Assembly (NCBI GenBank): GCA_037013495.1
Contig: CM072802.1
Location: 49,651,275-49,715,274 of the forward strand
DNA from: Hippophae tibetana
Lineage: Eukaryota; Streptophyta; Magnoliopsida; Rosales; Elaeagnaceae
Direction of reading: 5' to 3'
Length of the DNA stretch: 64,000 nt
Of the stretch, positions 24,596 through 35,779 are shown piece after piece. Made by a program: the position numbers and the translations under genes. Each line of letters begins with the position of its first letter. The stretch's first letter is position 1. The notes below the pieces were generated by a model, which worked only from the letters and a program-made list of their open reading frames with translations, was not told the DNA's origin and did no database searches.

Positions 24596-25255
24596 ATGCG
24601 CATCCAATAAATTTGGGTGGCCGGTGTTTAAATGGACTTAAAATCAAAATTGGAAAATCTGTTATGATATCTAGTTGGTTATTATGGTTTGGACCGCTAA
24701 CGGACTAATCTGGTCATTCCCTGGTACGAACTTGTGAACGGGCTAGAGAGAAACTTGCTGGATAGCCACAACCTAAAGAAAAATAGATTAGATCGCACAC
24801 CTCTAAGCCGTGTCTTTTTTTTGGGTGGAGATGTTCTTGAAATTTTGGTCTAATATGAGGACTTAATGGGTCTCCTTAGTGACTATGGTTAATCAACACT
24901 TCTGGAAGGAGATGTGATCATTCTAGTGCAATCTGTGCTGGTGTTGATCATTGAGAAAGGGAGTGCAATCATATATATGGACGATGATTCAAGTAGATTA
25001 GGGAGAACTGTTTCTTCGTATTCTTTTACTTGGACAAGTTTTTTACACTGTGATTAGACACCTTTTTCTTAGAATGCAAAACCTGATGCTCAATTATTTA
25101 TGTGAGGGTGCTAAATCATTTTCATATGGGTAAACCCAAAAAGTTATTAGATATTTCGTGAAGGGCATACTACTTGAAGGATGAGTTATTCCGGTTATTG
25201 ATGATCATTCACTTCTTCATCAAAAAGATGTATTCTCTTTCTCTCTAGCTCTAAT
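24596..25255. other. Decayed spacer between LTR and LINE scraps
   Basis: There is no open frame of note. Composition is less AT-rich than the flanks, and the sequence may be earlier parts of the LINE ORF, but I could not align it by eye. Confidence 0.35.
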
Positions 25256-25261
25256 AATTGA

Positions 25262-25560
25262 AGGACAACAAATTGGATTTTTCATTCGAAACGGGCTTAT
25301 AACAAGGTGACCTGCTATCGTCATTTCTATTTCTTTTATAAGCTAAAGGAGGCCGTATATTCAAATTGTTGGATGCCTTTTATCAAAGAAATTTTGTCAG
25401 ACACGAGAAGCTCAACTTATTCATTTATCTAGAAAGGTGCATTGTGGGGTAGGAAATTTCTAGAGAAATGATTGCGATGGCAAATTGGGGATAGACAAAA
25501 TCTTTTGATATAAGTGGATCGTGGGATACCAACAAGTACTCATTCTAAAGGTGACTATAT
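25262..25560 (+). pseudogene. LINE (non-LTR) reverse transcriptase relic
   Basis: Broken plus-strand frames read FIRNGL-stop-QGDLLSSFLFLL, the counterpart of the plant LINE motif RRGL+QGDPL+PFLF. About 50 residues later they read LWGRKFLEK-stop-LRWQIGD, the counterpart of LWG+E+LEKGLRWRIGNG near the ORF2 C-terminus. The distance between the two is far shorter than in a full ORF2, so an internal part is deleted. Several stops exclude function. Confidence 0.5.
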
Positions 25561-25871
25561 CGCCATGATTATGAGGATGGAGTTTCCATCAAATTAAAGG
25601 AAGCTTTTGTGAATCAAGCGAGGTGAGTTTATATGATACACGAGTTGATCATTACATGCCCTTCTTTTTATGATGTAGGGGCTGATATTGGAAACTAAGG
25701 TAAAACTTGGTGCACCTTAAGATTTGTGTGAAACATGTGTCTTTAAAAGGAATTATAAGAAATTCAACACTTATTGAAATATGACAATATTTTGGTCTTT
25801 GGAGACTATTTAACGAGATTCATTAACAAGTCGTATTATTTATCCCATCATGACAAGAAACATTATTGAGG

Positions 25872-25983
25872 AAATTATTATAAAGTGGGACTATTCATGC
25901 CACATATGGCGTATATGACCAATTCATTATTATAGAGTGGGACTATTCACGCCACATATGGTGTATACCACCAATTCATTATC
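25872..25983 (+). repeat. 52-bp tandem repeat, two copies
   Basis: AGTGGGACTATTCATGCCAC and its near-identical repeat start at 25884 and 25936. Both are followed by ATATGGYGTAT and CCAATTCATTAT. No ORF runs through them. Confidence 0.85.
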
Positions 25984-26116
25984 CAAATATTAATGAAGTT
26001 ATTATGAAGTTTGCACCATGTTTTCTTTTGGTGCGTAAGGTCGATGAACTCCCATGTTTTGAGTATTTAACTACGATTTTTTCAAAGTATTGACTATTTC
26101 TTCGTGCAAGAAAAAA

Positions 26117-26405
26117 TTGGAGCGCATATGGGGTAGGGTTTTCACCCTTAGATGTCACGTATTTTGCAAAATATTAAAGCGATCAATTCCTCAAAGTTTA
26201 GAGCGCATGTGGCATAGGGTTTTCACTCTCGGATGTCACGTATTTTGCAAAATATTAAAGTGATCAATTCCTCAAAGTTTGGAGTGCATGTGGGGTAGGG
26301 TTTTCACTCTTGCATGTCACATATTTTGCAAAATATTAAAGCGATCAATTCCTCAAAGTTTGGAGCGCATGTGAGGTAGGGTTTTCACCCTCGCATGTCG
26401 CCTAT
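26117..26405 (+). repeat. 81-bp tandem repeat, about 3.5-4 copies
   Basis: Unit heads (AGYGCATRTG) stand at 26121, 26202, 26283 and 26364, exactly 81 bp apart. Each unit has GTAGGGTTTTCACYCT, ATGTCACGTATTTTGC and AAAATATTAAAG, then GATCAATTCCTCAAAG. Since 81 is a multiple of 3 I checked for coding, but stops occur in the frames I read, so it looks non-coding. The units differ at only a few positions. Confidence 0.92.
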
Positions 26406-26407
26406 CT

Positions 26408-26965
26408 CAAGAAATTTATGACCCCCAAGTTGGAAGGAGGAGTCGACTGGCCCTCCCACTTGGGATGCAAGATTCGTCCCATGCCTCATGATTGAAGATG
26501 GAGTCCTATGACCCCCCTACTTGAGACGTTTTATTTAATGACCCTTCAAGTTGGAAGTAGTCAAATGACCTTCTCGCTTGGGATGCAGGATTCTTCCCAT
26601 GCCTTATTATTGGAGGTGGAGTCCCCTGACCCCCCACTTGAGATGTGAAATATACCTGAAAGAGTACATACATAAGGTAGATATTCACCTTTCCTGATTG
26701 CATGTCTCAGGCACCTTATTTCATGCCCCCAAGTTGGAAAGTGTCATTCGACCTTCTCGCTTGGGATGCAGGACACGTCCTATGCCTCATGATTGGAGGT
26801 GGATTCCCATGATCCCCTCCACTTGAAATGCGGGATTTGTCTTATGGCTCATGATTAGAGGTGGAATCCCCTGACCCCCCTACATGGGATGCAGGATTCA
26901 TCACATGCCTCATGATTGGAGGTGGAGTCTCTTAACCCCCCCCCCCCCCCCCCCCCCCACTTGAG
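26408..26965 (+). repeat. Imperfect tandem repeat array (CTTGGGATGCAGG type)
   Basis: About five degenerate units contain GACCCCCAAGTTGGAA, then CTTGGGATGCAGGATTC, then CATGCCTCATGATTGGAGG, then TGGAGTCCCCTGACCCCCC. Units vary in length because the first or last block is missing in some. The last contains the 23-C run. Short minus-strand frames here follow the repeat and show no protein family. Confidence 0.8.
26936..26958 (+). repeat. 23-base poly-C run
   Basis: This is an uninterrupted run of 23 C inside a repeat unit whose sisters have only 5-7 C at that place. It could be real slippage expansion or an assembly artefact. Confidence 0.9.
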
Positions 26966-28300
26966 ACACCAGATATGTTCCGACATAGTAAAAACGCATG
27001 CAATATTAAGTGGCAACTCACAATCTGAAAATACATCCAAAGAAAGAGACTTTCACGATAAACCACTCCTTTTATGGAAGCACATGTAAGGGATTGGATA
27101 TTTCACCCTTACATGTTGCATCTGAATGTTGGCTATTAATTTTTTCTGACAAGTTCCACCACTTCCTTCGGAAGGGACCTTAGTTCACCCCACTACTTCG
27201 GCATTAGAAGTAATATAGACGTAGCAATTCACATATTTTTCATTGAGATAAAGCATTTAGGTCCCTGGTTCATTGGGGCAGTTAGGGTATATGAGCCATC
27301 TTTCCACTATAAGGCAGTGCTTTACTCCTACTAATTTGAAAATACCATATCATAGTGTAGTGCGATGCAATAAAAGCCTTGCTTCTCAGGCTACATGACA
27401 AATAAAAGCTTAGATATATGGATTTCAATTGCAAGTCCATCCACCTTCCTTATTCGTAAGGATTACTCAATTGTTCCTCTATAACAATGGAATGGCATAG
27501 TAGCATTCGCCTAGCAACTTGAGAGTCGAGACTTGAAGACCAAGATCTTCAAGTCAAAGTAAACGACCTAGGTAACCTATGCATACAAGACCTAATCAAG
27601 TAACTCTTATATGACGACTTGATTAGGAAACGTTGATATGATGATTATGCATCACTTAAATGATCACCTGATTTTAAAGTTAATAACGAGACCCGAGGAG
27701 AGCCTGAAGGGTTTACCCCTTCAAACTTGGATTAATAATAGGAATATACTCTTAACAATCTGGTAACCCCGCAAATAGGGGAGTTAATATAAATGTTTGC
27801 TATTATATAAGTATCAGGTATGCTACCTAACTACCTAGATCACGTCGCCATAGAATGAACCACCTATTTCCCTTTTTTGAGACATGTTATATAAAATAAA
27901 TTACTTAATGTGAATGTTGGTCGTTTGAATCTCGACCTAAAAATGGAGAGTGGATTGGTTCTCCCTTTGACATCGTTAAACAAACGAACTAAAAAATAAA
28001 CTAAGTATTTTTCTAGCGAGCTAGCATAGCAGAATGATAGGAAAACACTTAAACGAGTCAAAATTTTCTAAAAATAAACTTAACTTAAAGCATATGGTAA
28101 AAGTAAATGTCTTCACTATTTATAAAGTGAGAGCGGGAAGCTAAAAGATTTAACCAAAAAATGAAATTAATTAAGGAATATTATTAGTTAAATAACCTCA
28201 CGACTAAAAAGTGTATCGTCTGAGTGGCCGTTATATACTTAGATACATAGAATCGTTTAATATGGTTTATTTAAATTAAAATCAACAATCAGGTATTATT
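26966..28300. other. Retroelement-like non-coding stretch
   Basis: No ORF of note is present. Short inverted words such as GACTTGAAGACCAAGATCTTCAAGTC (27531-27556) make hairpins. The composition and the lack of coding resemble LTR or leader sequence of the region that ends near 28850, but I see no second copy. Confidence 0.35.
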
Positions 28301-28860
28301 CCCTTGACTTCTCAAAATCAAGAGAATATGGGAGTTAATGTTTGGTATTAAATATTTAATGGACATAAGACCTAATAAGTACAAGTACCCAGCTAGGGTA
28401 TAGCGAGGATAAAGGGCTGGTTTAACAAATGGCCTAGGCCTAACGAGCTTAGTAAAGCGTACAACCCAGTCAACAAAAGTACCTTGTTATCAAACTGCGA
28501 GGTCTTAGATGTCAAGACTTTCTGAAACTATAATATCCCGACGTGATCAGGGTCTTCCCTCTCCATTAGCGACCTACATATAACGACCTCCATTTATTTG
28601 TGTGTAACGCTTGTAACGATATGCTTTATGTTTAAACTAGTTCGTGTTCAATTTTACTACATATGTAACTGTGTATCGAGGTCGCTTAATACATACCTTG
28701 CCACGTACGTAAGATGTTATACATATATATACCCCTTAAATGAGGAGAATACAAGATCTATTCATTTGTCCATATTTTCTACTTCTCTCTAAAAATCACT
28801 AGAATCCCTAACCAAAAAATTCTCTCCAAACAATTACTATAATTTTTATTCATCCTACAA
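28301..28860 (+). repeat. LTR-like promoter end
   Basis: A TATA-like run (TATACATATATATACCCC, from about 28719) is followed by ATGAGGAGAATACAAGATCT and a pyrimidine-rich leader (TTTTCTACTTCTCTCTAAAA). This order is common in plant gypsy/copia LTRs around the transcription start. The partner LTR was not found. The low-coordinate limit is a guess. Confidence 0.35.
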
Positions 28861-29039
28861 TATGATGCAACATGCATAGATGGATATGGTTATGAGTCCT
28901 ACTATATGAAATATGGAAAGAATTATAAAATTCATGAGAATTTATCAAAAGCCTACATTTTGATCTTATATGACCATCCTATCACAATGATAATAGACAA
29001 GTACAAACTTAACAGATTTTTCTACTATAGGTGCATTTT

Positions 29040-30545
29040 TTTTGTATAAGTAGTAACAGTAGGAATAGAGTTAGAAGGCCTTACAAATATGATTTTTTAT
29101 GTTGAAGGTATGGAGCTCTCATCTTTATAACCAAGATCATATGTATCACCATGTGACTTTCCATAACTCAAAACTTTATTCATTTTTTCTATGCCTAAAG
29201 TCAAGTTTTTTATTGTCTTCTTAGCAGTAGTAAGTTCCTTTTTGAGTTTACAGTTTTCTTGTTTTTTTCCTACAAGATTTAGGTTAGTAGTATCAATATG
29301 CTTAGACAATTTTAAATTTTATTTTTCTAAGGTAAATTTTTTTAACACTAATTATTTCATTTAACTTAGACACTTCAATTAAAAGTTTGTTTTTGGACAC
29401 TTTAATTAAAAGTTTGTTTCTTTCTTCCTTAGCATCTATAAAGTCCTTAAATAATTCTTCAAAAATAGATTATTTATATTTAGATAAAAGAAAAGAAGAG
29501 TTAACTCCCTCATCATCTTCACCCGAGCTATTATCAAAGTAGTTTAAATGTACATTGACTTTTGTAGTCAAGAAACTGTTGTTGGTTCCATCATTTTCTG
29601 AATTATTTTCTTTTTCCTGTTCACTCTCTGAATCACTACGTATGAGTATTGTTGAGTGCTCTTCTATCTTTCTTCTTATTATTTGAATTATTTGTACATT
29701 GTTGAGTGCCATTTGAACCCTTGAGATTAGGTTCCTTAGACATTATGTCCTTGAATCGATTATGTTGTCCCTTGTTTGGTGGGTTGCTTTGTTGGTTTTG
29801 TGTATTAAGATAATTTTTGAACATGTGAGAAAATGAAACAATATATTCATCATTTAAATCATCACAATCAAAAGTTACCTTTTCAGAGCTTTTGAATGCC
29901 ATATCCTTGTTCATCTTAGGTGACTCAAGAGTAAGCTCATATGTTTGGATGGACCCAATAGTTCATCAATATACAAGGTCTCCACATTTTTTATCTCCTC
30001 TATAATAGTGACCTTCATCTTATAATATTCTTTCAATAATCTTAGAAGTTTGCATATAATTATAGGTTGAGATTTTCTCACCAAGTGTAGAGAAAGAATT
30101 AGTAACATCACAAAAATGAGCATAAAATTGACCAAATGTTTCACTACTAATCATTCTAAGAGAGTAAAATTGAGATGTCAACAATTTCAGTTTAGTTCTT
30201 TCATTTGGGAAGTTCTCTCATGAGTAAGAGCAAGTATATTCCATGTATTTTTCACATACTCACAATTGGAGATGTGATGGAACTTGTCCATCCTTATTTG
30301 ATCCAATAAGGGTTCTTTATTTGGTGGTTCATTCTTTTCTAGTCTTTATGGTTGTCATACCATCTTTACTCATGGAAGGTAGTTCCTAACTTTTAAGAAT
30401 GGAATCCTAGACTTTTTTATCTTGTTTGAGATAAACTTGCATGTGAGCCTTCCAATAAGGATAATTATACCCATCAAAAAGTGAAGGTTTAACAGATAAC
30501 CCACCTTTTTGCATTAAATTCATTTGTGATTGTGTATGTCCTTAT
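29040..30545 (-). pseudogene. Ty1/copia gag (UBN2-type), broken
   Basis: Read on the minus strand from 30545 downwards in changing frames: PSLFDGYNYPYWKAHMQVYL, EKISTYNYMQ-like and KMKVTIIEEIKNVETLYIDE with LLG, then AFKSSEKVTFDCDD. These are the landmarks of plant copia gag of the UBN2/DUF4219 type (LFDG.NY..WK..M..YL; VT.IEE..D......EL.G). A Lys/Glu-rich coiled-coil-like part follows (29097-29309), ending SYGKSHGDTYDLGYKDE, as in gags with a long C-terminal coil. Frameshifts and stops are many. No pol follows: from about 29040 downwards the sequence turns into unrelated LTR-like DNA. Confidence 0.7.
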
Positions 30546-30575
30546 GAATCAAAATCACTAAATATGTCTAGTGTA

Positions 30576-30588
30576 GGCTCTGATACCA
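30576..30588 (-). promoter_or_regulatory. Primer-binding site (initiator tRNA-Met type)
   Basis: The minus strand reads TGGTATCAGAGCC, the standard primer site of plant Ty1/copia elements. It lies 6 bp after the LTR end at 30595 and just before the gag reading region. Confidence 0.88.
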
Positions 30589-30594
30589 ATTGAA

Positions 30595-31361
30595 TGTTCT
30601 CATATACCTAATAAACCTAGAAGGGTGAATAGGTTATTTTTAAATTTTATTAATTTATAATTTAGTAACATAAACAAAGTAGCCAAATATACAATCATGT
30701 GTAAATAATAAAGTACGAATATTAAAAATAATGACGATATTTTTAAGTGGAAACAATCTAGGCAATAACCATAACACAAGAAGAAAATCACCGATCTATT
30801 AAACCACCTAACTTTTCACTATGAAAACTTAACGTTCAAGTACAAACTTGGTATTATGCTATCCTCTTTAGGATACTGGTCTAATGTAACTAACTTACGA
30901 GTAACTACTCTATTTTTATAGTTTTTAAGATTAGTGTGAGCAGTATTTGGACCAATATCCTAATCAGCTTCATGCCAATCAGACACGTTTAGTGAATAAT
31001 CGTAATCAGTTAGCACAAAAAAACTAAAATGTTCGTGTGTTTTAGAACATATTTAATAATGAATAATCTTAACTAGATGATTTAAAACATATATAAATTA
31101 AATCAAATCAACTAACAAAATCTTAGAGAAAAAAATAAAATAAAAATTTAATAAAAATAATTTCTTTTAAATTTAATAATTAAATATTATATACAAAATT
31201 ATTTGACCCAGACATATAATAATCTATTGGAAGATAAAAATATGAAACAAATTTTCCAAAAATACGAGCATAGAGAATAAAATAGATCACATATAATAGA
31301 ATTTAATTTCTGTGAAATTTGCTGAATGACCGATGATCACATGAATTAAAACCTACGGTCA
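30595..31361 (-). repeat. 5' LTR of the minus-strand copia element
   Basis: On the plus strand it runs from TGTTCTCATATACC to CCTACGGTCA (TG...CA ends). It lies next to the tRNA-Met primer site, which fixes it as the upstream LTR for minus-strand transcription. It aligns with 15411-16182. The outer limit (31361) rests on where the two copies stop matching and on the CA end. Confidence 0.6.
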
Positions 31362-32468
31362 ATATCCTCTTTGATCACGTGAATAAAGTACTGATACCGT
31401 TGCTTTATAACTCCCCTCAATTAGCAATATCACTTTCTTTTTTTCTTTATTGTCGCTGTATTGCTTTTCATATAAGCACACATATATTATATAACTAATA
31501 TCTTCATCTCTTGGTCGAATAGACGTGCAAACCCAATCTATAGTCACCCAAAAATATTCAATATATATTTTTTGTATAGAATTAATTCAACCCAAAAATA
31601 TATATATAATTGATAATGATAACGTGATAATATCATGGTTAATTTTTTTTTGGTTTAATTATTCGAATTACATTAAAAAATTATTAATATAAAAAGTGGG
31701 ACACAACTTAAAGGTACCGACTTGAGTTTAAATATAAAGAAAATATTAGATAATAATTTCATAAATTCACTTAAGTTTAAATAAATATTTTACATTAAAA
31801 ATAATTTTAAATGTTATATACATGTGCTATTGAATGCATAGATACAATAATATGAGTGTTAGTTTTAAAAGATATATTGAATTACGAATATTTAAAACTA
31901 AAATATTTATTTGGTTTTTTTTATATACTTGATAGCGAGTTTAAAAATAAATTTATAGATAAACATTTTTATCTACGAAAATAATCAACACTCATCATTC
32001 TTAATAATAAAAATTTAGTTTATTTATTAGATTGTTTTGTTAATTGATTAGTATAGTTTGTATCAATATTTTTAAACTATATCCTGTATGTTTCTTGTTA
32101 ATGTTGGATTTGGTTTTGCATGTAGTGGAAAGCACTTACGGCTTTCATTGATGTTCATATGCAAAAATTCAAGTAAGCATGTTATCTTACTTTCTTTTAT
32201 CAGATTTCTCTAGGTTTCACTTTTTGTTCATATTTATAAGGAGGAGAGGTAAAACAATTAATCATCATATTGAACTTTTTTGTAATCGGAGATAGTGAGC
32301 TGGAATTATCTTTAAAGAATTGTTGAAATTATTAATACAATATAAAATTTGGAGTAGTGAAGTTATCCCATGAGCATTTTAATAATATATTTATTTGTAG
32401 TTAGAACAAAGTTCAAAAAATCTTAAAACACATTCAGTGTCTTTTGAGAAAAAGCTCTACATGCACTG
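31362..32468. other. AT-rich spacer with one exon-like scrap
   Basis: There is no open frame of note. At 32126-32172 a 47-bp segment with coding-like composition (reading WKALTAFIDVHMQKF) sits between GCATGTAG and GTAAGC, which are good plant splice sites. It could be an exon of a host gene broken by the copia insertion at 32469, but no other exon is recognised. Confidence 0.35.
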
Positions 32469-32602
32469 TGTTAATGTATATATGTTATTTGCTTTAAGCC
32501 TAACTAATTTACTTGTATCGCACATATATATCTTCTATATAAAGGCATGTATATATATTCTTTAATAAGAGAATACAATACAATAATTCAGTATTTCTAA
32601 CA
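32469..32602 (+). repeat. 5' LTR of the plus-strand copia element
   Basis: It runs TGTTAATGTATATATG...GTATTTCTAACA and aligns with 37396-37530 (shared CTAATTTACTTGTA, AAAGGCA, TATATTC, AATACAATACAA). It is short for a plant LTR. Confidence 0.9.
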
Positions 32603-32616
32603 TGATATCAAAACCA
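32603..32616 (+). promoter_or_regulatory. Primer-binding site (tRNA-Met type, mutated)
   Basis: TGATATCAAAACC stands directly after the LTR end and is a mutated form of TGGTATCAGAGCC. Confidence 0.65.
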
Positions 32617-33399
32617 CTACTTTGACCTTTCTTTTAGTAGTCTTGTCTTTTTTGGTGATATTCAACCCTTATCTCTTCCACCGTTACAAAAGCCGCTGCA
32701 ACCACTCATCATTAAACCTCCAACGTCTCTCAACTGTTGTCCTTGGGTTTTGGGTCGATAGTTGCCGTCGTTGAGGAGTCCCGCACCACACAGCCCATTG
32801 CAATCACTGTATCTGCCTTGCATCTTGATCTGATAACCTTTTTATAGGTACCACATGATCTGCTCGCCTCGACCTACACAATCATGGAAGTCTTGCAAGC
32901 ATCAAAGCCTTCACACGTCCTCATACGCCATCCATAGAATCCGTTTCTTAGCCTCACACACCACCCTTAGGTCCTACTAACGTCATCAATGATGTCATAG
33001 TGCACGTCACCTAGGGCTGACGTCATAATCACCTTCTACTAACATTACCCACCATATGCCACTGACATCATCATTGACCATCGTTTACCATTTACCATAG
33101 TTGACTTTGATCGATGGTTGACTTTAATCGTTGACTTTCCTATATGGTTGGCTTTTGTAGACTAGGTTCTCTCTACCTAGGTTTTTGCATAGACTTCGTT
33201 TTTGCATATTATGTTTCTAAATGGATAAAAAGGATTTTTTTCCTTGTCCCATCAATAATGTATTGGAAAAGACCAAGAATTACATATCTTAGTCTCAAGC
33301 TATGTGCAGTTTTCTTAAGGGTCACATGCTCTGGCATTACTGTACTGGTACAATTACCTTTCCTGTCAAATAAGCAAGTGAAGAATATGCTTCCTTCCT

Positions 33400-34140
33400 T
33401 GGTCGCATGATTGAATGGGATAGTCACAACCACATAATCCTCACATGGATTTGAAATACTTTCATTCCCTCTCAAATCTGTTGGGTAGCTTTGATGATGC
33501 AAAATTAGCATGGGATATGTTGGCCAAAAGGTACTCTACTACTCACGGATCCATGAAATATCAGTTAGTAGTTGAATTGCATCAACTTCGACAAAAACCA
33601 GGGTAATCCATCAATGACTACTATGATCCTTGCTTTCTTTGGGACCAAATTGACCTTTCTGATCCAATTTGGACATGCTCAAAGGATGCTAAGCAATATG
33701 CTACAGTTAGAGATGAATTTTGTCTCAAAGATTTCTAATGTCACTTCACAAGGACTTTGAGCCCATCCGAGGTTAGCTTCTTAATCGAAGTTCTCCTCCC
33801 TCTCTTGATATTGTTGTAAACAAGTTGGTTAAAGAAGAAGCTTGGATTGTAACCCTTCAAGCCCAGAATAAGTTCAATGTTTTGGCTATTACTCCTTTTG
33901 TTCCTACCATTGAGCAACCTTAGTACTCAAGTGATTCCTCTAGCTCTAGCAATCGTCGTAGGAAGACAAACAAGAAGTTATGCAATTATTGCAAGCATCC
34001 TGGCCACACCATTAAGACTTGTTACTGTCGTAACAAAACTACTACTGATGTTGCTAATACTGAGCTTACTCCACTGATGCCTTCCATTTCAATTGAGTCT
34101 TAGTCTTTTGGATCCAATATCAACCTCTCTTCCACTGAGC
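33400..34140 (+). pseudogene. gag of the plus-strand copia element (broken)
   Basis: Shifting frames give KLAWDMLAKRYSTTHGSMKY, QLVVELHQLRQKPG, SINDYYD, the region FLWDQIDLSDP, and later LVKEEAWIVTLQAQNKFNVL: the UBN2-type copia gag. A CCHC zinc knuckle CNYCKHPGHTIKTCY is intact at 33981-34025 and would bind the element RNA. Stops at several places (for example 33604-33606) and at least three frame changes make it non-functional. Confidence 0.8.
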
Positions 34141-34229
34141 TATAGAAGATCATAACTTAGGCTATTTGTATGGCTGGTAATGCATCTCTTTCCACTACTG
34201 TCTTAGCCAGTAAGTCTCAAATTTAGCTT

Positions 34230-34460
34230 TTTTTATTCTACTTGTTGCAATCACATGACACCTCACTCATCTTTATTCTCCAAACTTTACCCTACATCAC
34301 ATCCTCTTAATATTTATATAGTTGATGGTTCCACCATGCATGGGAATAGTCTATGTTTTGTTTCGACCTCTAACCTTTCTGTTCCTGTGGTCTTCCATGT
34401 ACCTGATCTATTCTATAATTTGTGCTCTGTGGATGGGGTAAGAGCTCGGGACCAGTCCTA
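34230..34460 (+). pseudogene. Aspartic protease of the plus-strand copia element
   Basis: The frame from about 34231 reads CCNHMTPHSSLFSKL, IYIVDGSTMHG, then VVFHVPDLFYNLCSV. This is the copia retropepsin pattern (DSGA.DHMT...., V.DGS...V.G, ..VPD...NL.SV). The catalytic DSGA in front of the HMT block is not preserved (FYSTCCNHMT), so the protease is dead. Confidence 0.72.
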
Positions 34461-34689
34461 GAGTTAGGCGTATGTTTCCCGTGGACAATCTTCATCTTCC
34501 ACATGTTGCTCCTGTCTATGTTGTTATTGTAGCTGCTGTAGTTTCTTCCTTACCTTCTCTCGCACTTTGGAATCCTTGGCTTGTCATGCCCCATCTACTC
34601 AGGTACAATAATTAGCTTCTATAGGTCTATTGGGTTTTGTATAATTTTTATTATACTCCATGCGAGTTAGGAAAATAGCCAGCTTTACC

Positions 34690-35450
34690 TTTCAATAATA
34701 ATGAATCTATCTCAAATAGTATTTTTGAGTTAATTCATTCTGATATTTAGGGACCTTCTACTGTTACTAGCATTGGTGGATCTTGTTATTTTGTTGTTTT
34801 TATTGATGACTATTCTCGTTATAGTTGGATTGTTTCTATGAAATCTCGTTCTGAAATCTTACCAATATATAGTAACTTTGCAAAAATGGTTGAAACATAA
34901 TTCTTTAAACATATCAAAACTTTTCAATTTGATAATGCTCTTTAATATACTCAATATTCTTTTCAAACTTTGTTACATTCCTATGGCATTGTACATCATC
35001 TAACCTATCTAGGCACTTCTCAACAAAATGGTCGAGCCGAAAGAAAAATTCTTCATATTCTTGACACTCTATGTGCTCTTCTTCTTTCTGCCAAAGTTCC
35101 TACCCCATTTTGGGGTGAAGCCACTCTTCATGATGTTCATGCCATTAATCATATTCCAAGTGATGTCATTCATAAACAAACTCTGTATGAGCGTCTTTTG
35201 GGTCATCCCTTGACTATCATTACCTTCACTCCTTCAGATCTACATGTTTCATTCTTCTTCAGCCTCATCAACACAACAAACTTGAGCCTTGATCTAGACT
35301 TTGTTGTTTTCTTGGTTATGGTGAAATCCAAAAAGGGTATTGATACCATGATCTTGTCTCTCATAGTCTTCATGTTTCTCGTAATGTTGTCTTTTGGGAA
35401 CACCCCTTATTTGTTGAACTCTCTCACTTTCGTTCTTTCCTAACTAACTC
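34690..35450 (+). pseudogene. Integrase of the plus-strand copia element
   Basis: It reads LIHSDI-stop-GPS, then FVVFIDDYSRYSWI (34788-34830), then FDNAL where family members have SDNGxE, and HLTYLGTSQQNGRAERK (about 34995-35046). WGEA then lies near 35112. These give the D,D-35-E core order, with the last Glu present in RAERK. Integrase would insert element cDNA into host DNA. Internal stops, for example in the DI-stop-GP motif, show decay. Confidence 0.8.
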
Positions 35451-35779
35451 TTATGTTTTAGAAATCTTTCCATATGAGTCTCATGTTCCTTCTACAGATA
35501 CTCTTGATCCTCCTTTGGACTTCTTTATTCAAGCTTCAGATATTTTTGATGATTTTCCTAGACAAGTTGTAGATTACACAGGTTGATGATGAGCTACCCC
35601 ACCTTGAGCCTAGGTCCCATGCTCCTACTCAGCCTGAAGATCCTCCACAAGACATTTCATCTCGCCACTCAACCCGGGTAAGATCCATTCATACACATTT
35701 ACTTGACTATCATTGTTGCAATGCCTTTGCTACACTACATGAGCATTACACCTATCGTGAGGCCTCTACTAACCTTTTA

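Noticed and set aside
26117..26405. 81-bp repeats (a multiple of three, 27 codons) as a repeat protein
   Set aside because: Stops appear in the frames read and there is no flanking coding context.
26506..27040. Minus-strand frames with Gly-rich or repeated peptides
   Set aside because: They translate the tandem array and the poly-C run. The peptide repetition is explained by the DNA repeat.
27531..27556. Palindrome GACTTGAAGACC/AAGATCTTCAAGTC considered as a terminator or miRNA hairpin
   Set aside because: It is too short for a miRNA precursor and lies in repeat-like DNA without a transcript context.
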